Shown here: one piece after another, positions 43,695 to 47,195 of the stretch
Position numbering within the stretch: position 1 is the stretch's first letter
How the letters are laid out: each line of letters opens with the position of its first letter
Assembly: GCF_009856365.1 (NCBI RefSeq)
Contig: NZ_WMEX01000011.1
Location: 1 to 47,195 of the forward strand
Reading direction: 5' to 3'
DNA length: 47,195 bases
Source: Vreelandella halophila
GTDB lineage: Bacteria; Pseudomonadota; Gammaproteobacteria; Pseudomonadales; Oleiphilaceae
Notes under the pieces: generated by a model
What the model was told of the DNA's origin: nothing
Database searches by the model: none
What the model saw: the letters and a program-made list of their open reading frames with translations, nothing else
Translations under genes and position numbers: made by a program

Positions 43695-43953
43695 AGAGTT
43701 CGACGAAAAGTTTGATGCGGGAAAGGAAGATGTCGTCGACGATCTGGATCTTTCGACGGCGCGTCGGGTGAATCAGGAACAGAAACGGATCAACGTTGAT
43801 TTTCCATCCTGGGTTGTCGAGGCGTTGGATCGCGAAGCCGCGCGAATAGGTGTTACCAGGCAGTCGATTATCAAGGTCTGGCTGGTTGAGCGCCTGGAAG
43901 CTGATGCTGCTAACAAGACGCTTAACGGTGACGCCGCAAGCGGCGCACGTTAG
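43684..43953 (+). CDS. brnA: BrnA-type antitoxin, first cassette
   Basis: An 89-aa antitoxin that neutralises BrnT and represses its own operon. The N-terminal part (FDAGKEDVVDDLDLSTARRV) is the toxin-binding region and NVDFPSWVVEALDREAARIG plus VTRQSIIKVWLVERL form the ribbon-helix-helix DNA-binding domain. The last residues (NKTLNGDAASGAR) are coded by the attC site itself, so the tail results from the cassette end. It begins 11 bases before the end of the frameshifted toxin. Confidence 0.9.
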   Translation: MNAEEFDEKFDAGKEDVVDDLDLSTARRVNQEQKRINVDFPSWVVEALDREAARIGVTRQSIIKVWLVERLEADAANKTLNGDAASGAR

Positions 43954-43966
43954 TTTTGCGTTATGT
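43908..43966 (+). repeat. attC-like site of cassette 1
   Basis: About 59 bases. It starts TGCTAAC, ends with GCGTTATGT and folds through TTAACG/CGTTA and CGCCGC/GCGGCG around a short loop. The core is degenerate relative to GTTRRRY. The brnA stop codon lies inside it. Confidence 0.78.
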
Positions 43967-43981
43967 TTCAAGGAGTAGCTT

Positions 43982-44587
43982 TTGAGTCTGTGCCTCAGCT
44001 TCACCAATGCCGACCTTAGTATCACAAGAGACGTCGTGGGGATGGTCGGTACAGTCGGGGCTTTAATCATTGGAGGGCTGGGGTTAAGTACTTGGCGTAG
44101 ACAGCTTCATGGGACCTCCAAGTTTGAAGTTGCGAAGAGGATTCTCACGACAACCTACCGGGTTCAGGATGCGATTGACTGGGCTCGTAATCCAATGATT
44201 CAACTAAACAAAGAAGAAGTTGAGGCGGGCAGACAGCTTGAAGAAGAGCAGAGAATCTATTCTGAACGCCTCGGAAAAGTAAATGAGCATCGAGCGGAGC
44301 TACGCACGCTAGCACTCGAGGCTAGGGCTATTTGGGGTGAAAGTGCCCAGGAGTGTTTTGCGCCTCTCCATGAGCTCGTCGGAGAATTGCATGGAGAGAT
44401 ATGGCTCCATTTTTGGCTCAAAGGGGCATACGCCGGGCCTGGCGCTCATGTCGATAGAAGCCCGGAAAGAATCCATAAGAATGATGCAATCGTGTACAAG
44501 GCTGACGATTCCGATGAATTTTCGCAGCGGCTTATTGAGGCGGTCCGGCACATCGAATCAATTTATCAACCGAGGCTCCGTGGCTAA
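43982..44587 (+). CDS. Cassette 2: hypothetical protein with one membrane helix
   Basis: A 201-aa protein that I do not recognise. An N-terminal helix (MVGTVGALIIGGLGL) is followed by a basic turn (STWRRQLHG) and a long, mostly helical cytoplasmic part with a possible coiled coil (KEEVEAGRQLEEEQRIYSER). The first codon is TTG with AAGGAG six bases upstream; no better start exists that keeps the membrane segment. Codon use is AT-richer than in the chromosome. Topology like this (anchor plus helical domain) occurs in many integron cassette proteins of unknown role. Confidence 0.8.
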   Translation: MSLCLSFTNADLSITRDVVGMVGTVGALIIGGLGLSTWRRQLHGTSKFEVAKRILTTTYRVQDAIDWARNPMIQLNKEEVEAGRQLEEEQRIYSERLGKVNEHRAELRTLALEARAIWGESAQECFAPLHELVGELHGEIWLHFWLKGAYAGPGAHVDRSPERIHKNDAIVYKADDSDEFSQRLIEAVRHIESIYQPRLRG

Positions 44588-44590
44588 ACA

Positions 44591-44668
44591 ACATAACAAG
44601 TTGCGCCACGCGGATGGCCTTTTCTCCGCGTTGCTCCGAAAAGGCCACCGGTGCGCTCTGCGTTAGGC
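44591..44668 (+). repeat. attC site of cassette 2
   Basis: 78 bases from ACATAAC to GTTAGGC. The end fits GTTRRRY fully. GGCCTTTTC and GAAAAGGCC form a perfect 9-bp stem around TCCGCGTTGCTCC, with TAAC/GTTA at the outer ends, as in known attC hairpins. Confidence 0.9.
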
Positions 44669-44681
44669 ACAAGGACGCTAG

Positions 44682-45497
44682 ATGCAAACTAGTAAGATGT
44701 TCCCCATTTTAGTGAGCGCTCTGGCGCTCCTCCTGTTGGTAATCCATACCTTCGGTTGGGGTGCTCTTCGTGTTGACTCAACTAGCATTTTTCTGCTGGT
44801 TTTAATCGTTCTCGCTCCACTAAGTGACCTAATAAAGAAGATAAAATTTGGAGAGTTCGCAGCTGAGATAGGATCAAGAGAAATTGAGAAAGTGAGTGAA
44901 AGCTTGAGCTTCTCGGAGGCGGATAAGCCCAGCATTCCGGCTCAGATTCAATCAGACATCCCGAAGCTCGTCGAATCAGATCCTCAACTCGGTATGGCAA
45001 AGCTTCGAATCGAATTAGAGAAAATCATAAAAGTCATCTATTTCAGAGTTGAAAGGCCTGATTTGGATATTGATCGGGTACCTCTTTCTAGGCTAATGAA
45101 CGAATTGGCTGAAAAGCGCGTTATTCCAATTGCATTGCTTTCCAGTATCCGTGATGTGCTTTCCCTCGCCAATAGAGCTATTCATGGCGAATCGATCAAG
45201 GCCAGTGACGCGGAGAGCTTGGCTAACCTCGGCGTGAAAGTTATTGCTGAGCTGCGGAGGATATTTAGAGGCTTGCCTGGTAAAGCTGTCGAGAAAAGGC
45301 CTATTAGCAAACAGGAAGAGCAACATTACTCGGGAGCAAAGTACAAAGTGACGACCATAACCCCGTATCAGGATGAACCATACCTGAGTACTTACATTCT
45401 AGATAAAAAGGGAATGGATGAGCTCCTCGAGGGCTACCAAGAATACGCTCAGTATGTGGTTGGAGTTGAAATTTTTGATTCCGGTCGAAGTGCCTAA
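44682..45497 (+). CDS. Cassette 3: membrane protein with DUF4145/HEPN-like domain
   Basis: A 271-aa protein. Two membrane helices at the N-terminus (ILVSALALLLLVIHTFGWG, IFLLVLIVLAPLSDLI) precede a helical domain at about 105-205. Its LRIELEKIIKVIYFR and RDVLSLANRAIHGESIKASD segments resemble DUF4145 of the HEPN superfamily, which includes RNase-like proteins in defence systems. The C-terminus (about 215-271) has beta-strand character. The TAA stop forms part of the next attC box, GCCTAAC. AAGGA eight bases upstream supports the ATG. The HEPN link is by pattern only. Confidence 0.82.
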   Translation: MQTSKMFPILVSALALLLLVIHTFGWGALRVDSTSIFLLVLIVLAPLSDLIKKIKFGEFAAEIGSREIEKVSESLSFSEADKPSIPAQIQSDIPKLVESDPQLGMAKLRIELEKIIKVIYFRVERPDLDIDRVPLSRLMNELAEKRVIPIALLSSIRDVLSLANRAIHGESIKASDAESLANLGVKVIAELRRIFRGLPGKAVEKRPISKQEEQHYSGAKYKVTTITPYQDEPYLSTYILDKKGMDELLEGYQEYAQYVVGVEIFDSGRSA

Positions 45498-45564
45498 CCA
45501 AAATGGTCAACGGGACGCCAACTGCGCTGAACTCCGTTGCCGCCCGTTACCACTGGCGTTATAG
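45492..45564 (+). repeat. attC-like site of cassette 3
   Basis: About 73 bases from GCCTAAC, a perfect RYYYAAC, to GTTATAG. GGTCAACGGG pairs with CCCGTTACC leaving one extra C unpaired, and CAAC pairs with GTTG further in; unpaired bases of this kind set strand choice in attC recombination. Confidence 0.85.
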
Positions 45565-45585
45565 CAATGAAGAAGGAAGTGATCT

Positions 45586-46497
45586 ATGACTCCAGAAGAA
45601 TGGTGGAAGAATTTTGCACTTGGAATGGAGTTGGATGTCGCCGGAACATTTATATTTAATGGAATAAAACGGCTAGATGAAGTTGACAACTTCTATTACC
45701 CCACTGATATCTTCGAAATTTTCTACAATCTCTCGGTTGGTGTTGAGCGCCTACTAAAAGTCGCCATAATCTTAGTTGAGCACGATGAGCAGACTGACAT
45801 GGAGGCTTTAGAGGAAAGCCTTATTACCCATAATGTGTCTGAATTGACCAATAGATTAGAGTCTTCTTGTAAATTGGGATTAGCCTCCGTCCATAAAGAG
45901 CTTCTTTCAATTTTATCGAAGTTCTACAAGACGTACAGATATGGGAGGTTTTCTATTGCTAGCGTTCCGGAAATAGAAAGAGAACAGGAAGCATTCCTCC
46001 GGTACATTAGTAAGTATCTAAAAATAGAGTTACCGTCGAAAGACTCATTTTTTCCTGTATTCAATTCAGACAAGATAAGGAAATTCGTTGGCAAGGTAGT
46101 ACACAAAATTTCTGGTTCAATATTTTCAGTCGTGAACAGAAAAACGTCAGAGCTCAATATCTATACTGACGAGCTAAGGGGCGATTCTAAAGCTATTCGT
46201 ATATTTTATGGTGATCGCCTTGATTTTATTGATGAGAGGATAAAGAAGAAAGAGATTTTGCTGTTTCTGATGAACTCCAATGAGTCTGAGGGGCATCTAC
46301 AGCTAGTAAGATCCTTTGAGCCTCTTGAATTCGATCTAGGAATGGCGCCTTACTACATAAAGGCTTTAATTAATGATTCGCATTTACATCTAGTAGGCGA
46401 TGAGGTGGACGAGCTATATACCGAAGTCGAAGATGTTGGGGAAAGGATTCAGATGGTCGATATTATAGACAATGAGCATCTGTCCTACGGGGAATGA
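45586..46497 (+). CDS. Cassette 4: hypothetical protein, helical, AT-rich
   Basis: A 303-aa soluble protein of unknown function. The first 130 residues look all-helical (YNLSVGVERLLKVAIILVE, HNVSELTNRLE, SILSKFYKTYRYGRFSI), a layout similar to HEPN-type domains with a polar R-Y-x-R stretch. The last part has beta-type sequence (SEGHLQLVRSFEPLEFDLG). It is the most AT-rich gene in the window, so it was surely acquired from elsewhere. AAGGAAG seven to eight bases upstream supports the ATG. There is no membrane segment. A defence role is possible but unproven. Confidence 0.82.
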   Translation: MTPEEWWKNFALGMELDVAGTFIFNGIKRLDEVDNFYYPTDIFEIFYNLSVGVERLLKVAIILVEHDEQTDMEALEESLITHNVSELTNRLESSCKLGLASVHKELLSILSKFYKTYRYGRFSIASVPEIEREQEAFLRYISKYLKIELPSKDSFFPVFNSDKIRKFVGKVVHKISGSIFSVVNRKTSELNIYTDELRGDSKAIRIFYGDRLDFIDERIKKKEILLFLMNSNESEGHLQLVRSFEPLEFDLGMAPYYIKALINDSHLHLVGDEVDELYTEVEDVGERIQMVDIIDNEHLSYGE

Positions 46498-46503
46498 TCC
46501 AAG

Positions 46504-46579
46504 CTATAACAAATGCGTCAACGAGACCGGTTTGTTCCGCTGCCGCTCCACAAACCGGCCCGTTACTCTGGCGTTAGAG
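46504..46579 (+). repeat. attC-like site of cassette 4
   Basis: About 76 bases from CTATAAC to GTTAGAG. CCGGTTTGT and ACAAACCGG form a perfect 9-bp stem around TCCGCTGCCGCTCC, and GTCAACG/CCGTTAC pair further out. Confidence 0.87.
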
Positions 46580-46588
46580 AGCAACTGA

Positions 46589-47071
46589 ATGGCCGAGCAG
46601 AAAGATAATGTCGTGGCCTTGCACGAATCGAAGCCGAGCTTCGCATTCGTGTATCGCAGGGCTCGATATACACTGTCCTTCGATGAGCGATATCTCTATG
46701 AAGAACAGAATGGCTTCGGCGGGAACACGCAGAAGGTGCACCTTTTGCATCGTTTGTCGCCTAAATTGCGCGAGGAGTATATCGGGTCGCAGAAGGCGAC
46801 CGACCAAGTCCGTAAGGGTTGGCTCCTGCTGCTGGGGGCAGCGGTGATATTTTTCTCGGAGTTTAGGTCGCAGATACCATTGTTGGCTCCGAGCCTTTCG
46901 GTTATCGGCTTACTCGTCCTGGCGTACAACATTCCGAAAGCGTGGCCTCGACACTGGACAAAGGTGTGTGATGACTGGGATTGTCTGGTAAGTGCAATCC
47001 CGCACAAGGAAGGCGACTCCGATAATCAGGCCGGGGAGCGAGCTGCCTTCCTTGATGAATTGGCCGGCTGA
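46589..47071 (+). CDS. Cassette 5: hypothetical membrane protein
   Basis: A 160-aa protein with two closely spaced helices (GWLLLLGAAVIFFSEF and SLSVIGLLVLAYNIP) in its second half. The first 85 residues look like a small PH- or beta-type domain (FAFVYRRARYTLSFDERYLY). No family is recognised. The ribosome site is poor (GAGAG). Its GC content is closer to that of the host than cassette 4. The cassette's own attC seems cut short by the IS element downstream. Confidence 0.8.
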   Translation: MAEQKDNVVALHESKPSFAFVYRRARYTLSFDERYLYEEQNGFGGNTQKVHLLHRLSPKLREEYIGSQKATDQVRKGWLLLLGAAVIFFSEFRSQIPLLAPSLSVIGLLVLAYNIPKAWPRHWTKVCDDWDCLVSAIPHKEGDSDNQAGERAAFLDELAG

Positions 47072-47085
47072 CCTGCTCCCCTCTA

Positions 47086-47098
47086 GCTTAACCGCTTC
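47086..47098 (+). repeat. Possible truncated attC of cassette 5
   Basis: GCTTAAC at 47086-47092 fits RYYYAAC and comes 15 bases after the cassette 5 stop, where an attC should start. The expected hairpin and GTTRRRY end are missing; after about 47098 the sequence is that of the IS leader. Confidence 0.5.
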
Positions 47099-47195
47099 TG
47101 ACTTAGTAGTGTCCCTCTCAGAAGAGGATGAACGACATGAAGAAGCGATTTTCCGAAGAGCAGATTATCGGTGTGTTGAAAGAGGCGGAAGCCGG
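47099..47195 (+). mobile_element. Left end of an IS3-family element (cut by window edge)
   Basis: The sequence from about 47099 (TGACTTAGTAGTGTCC) leads into a transposase OrfA start. The boundary is only a guess, because the second end of the element is outside the window. The element lies in the same direction as the cassettes. Confidence 0.6.
47137..47195 (+). CDS. IS3-family transposase OrfA, N-terminus (runs off right edge)
   Basis: The visible 19 residues plus part of the next codon read MKKRFSEEQIIGVLKEAEA, the typical start of the helix-turn-helix OrfA protein of IS3-family elements (IS407/IS2-like groups). OrfA binds the terminal repeats and is joined to OrfB by frameshifting. An in-frame ATG at 47128 is also possible, and AGAAGAGG lies just before it. 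The rest is outside the window, so completeness cannot be judged. Confidence 0.85.
   Translation, partial: MKKRFSEEQIIGVLKEAEA

Larger units (their letters stand above)
42195..47098. mobile_element. Chromosomal integron: intI, attI region and at least five cassettes
   Basis: An integron platform: intI on the minus strand faces a cassette array on the plus strand. Four attC-like sites and a fifth partial one separate the small genes. The array is clearly lower in GC than the rest of the window. No resistance gene, qacE or sul gene is seen, so it is a chromosomal (sedentary or semi-mobile) integron, not a class 1 element. An IS3-family element interrupts it near the right edge. Confidence 0.88.

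Overview
The window is a piece of a GC-rich (roughly 60-65 % by eye) gammaproteobacterial chromosome. TonB/ExbBD energy transduction, outer-membrane porins, PpnN, ThiI with a rhodanese domain, TmcA, UvrD and malate:quinone oxidoreductase all point to Gammaproteobacteria. A BCCT osmolyte transporter and many acidic proteins suggest a marine or halophilic relative of the Halomonas/Marinobacter type. The genus cannot be fixed from sequence reading alone. No tRNA, rRNA or CRISPR array was seen.

Layout. 1-1953 (minus): an exbB-exbD-exbD-tonB operon with overlapping genes, behind a promoter whose spacer is a near-perfect Fur box; tonB runs off the left edge in a (Glu-Pro)n hexanucleotide repeat. 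2036-8302: two unknown proteins, a cNMP/CBS/nucleotidyltransferase protein paired with a DEDD exonuclease, a strong bidirectional terminator, then a BCCT transporter and a universal stress protein. 8549-14790: a GabD-type aldehyde dehydrogenase with a HemD-fold protein, a MATE exporter, an unannotated 55-aa basic protein, a porin and glyoxalase I. 14791-24437: a MASE1-GGDEF(degenerate)-EAL protein, Mqo, an alpha/beta hydrolase whose start lies at a long inverted repeat, SCO1 and CtaG (cytochrome oxidase assembly), a DUF4870 protein and an SF1 helicase. 24500-32483: DUF2237 protein, TmcA, an ankyrin lipoprotein, a 3-hydroxyisobutyryl-CoA hydrolase, a cytochrome c, an intergenic element with 22-bp inverted ends, PpnN and ThiI.

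32522-38791 (minus) is a compact sensory/uptake block: two chemoreceptors flank an orphan amino-acid-type binding protein, a short PstS-like binding protein and a coiled-coil porin. None of these comes with a permease, so a role in ligand capture for taxis is a reasonable inference. 39028-42032 holds uvrD (with a possible LexA box) and a patatin-like esterase.

42195 to the right edge is a chromosomal integron, the accessory part of the window. A divergent intI has a LexA box laid over its promoter. It faces an attI-like region and at least five cassettes: a BrnT/BrnA toxin-antitoxin pair with a one-base frameshift in the toxin, then four unknown proteins (three with membrane segments or HEPN/DUF4145-like helices). 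They are separated by attC-like hairpins of different sequence. The array is interrupted at the right edge by the start of an IS3-family element that seems to have landed in or beside an attC. The cassettes are visibly more AT-rich than the chromosome. SOS signals (LexA boxes at intI and possibly uvrD) lie within about 4.2 kb of each other.
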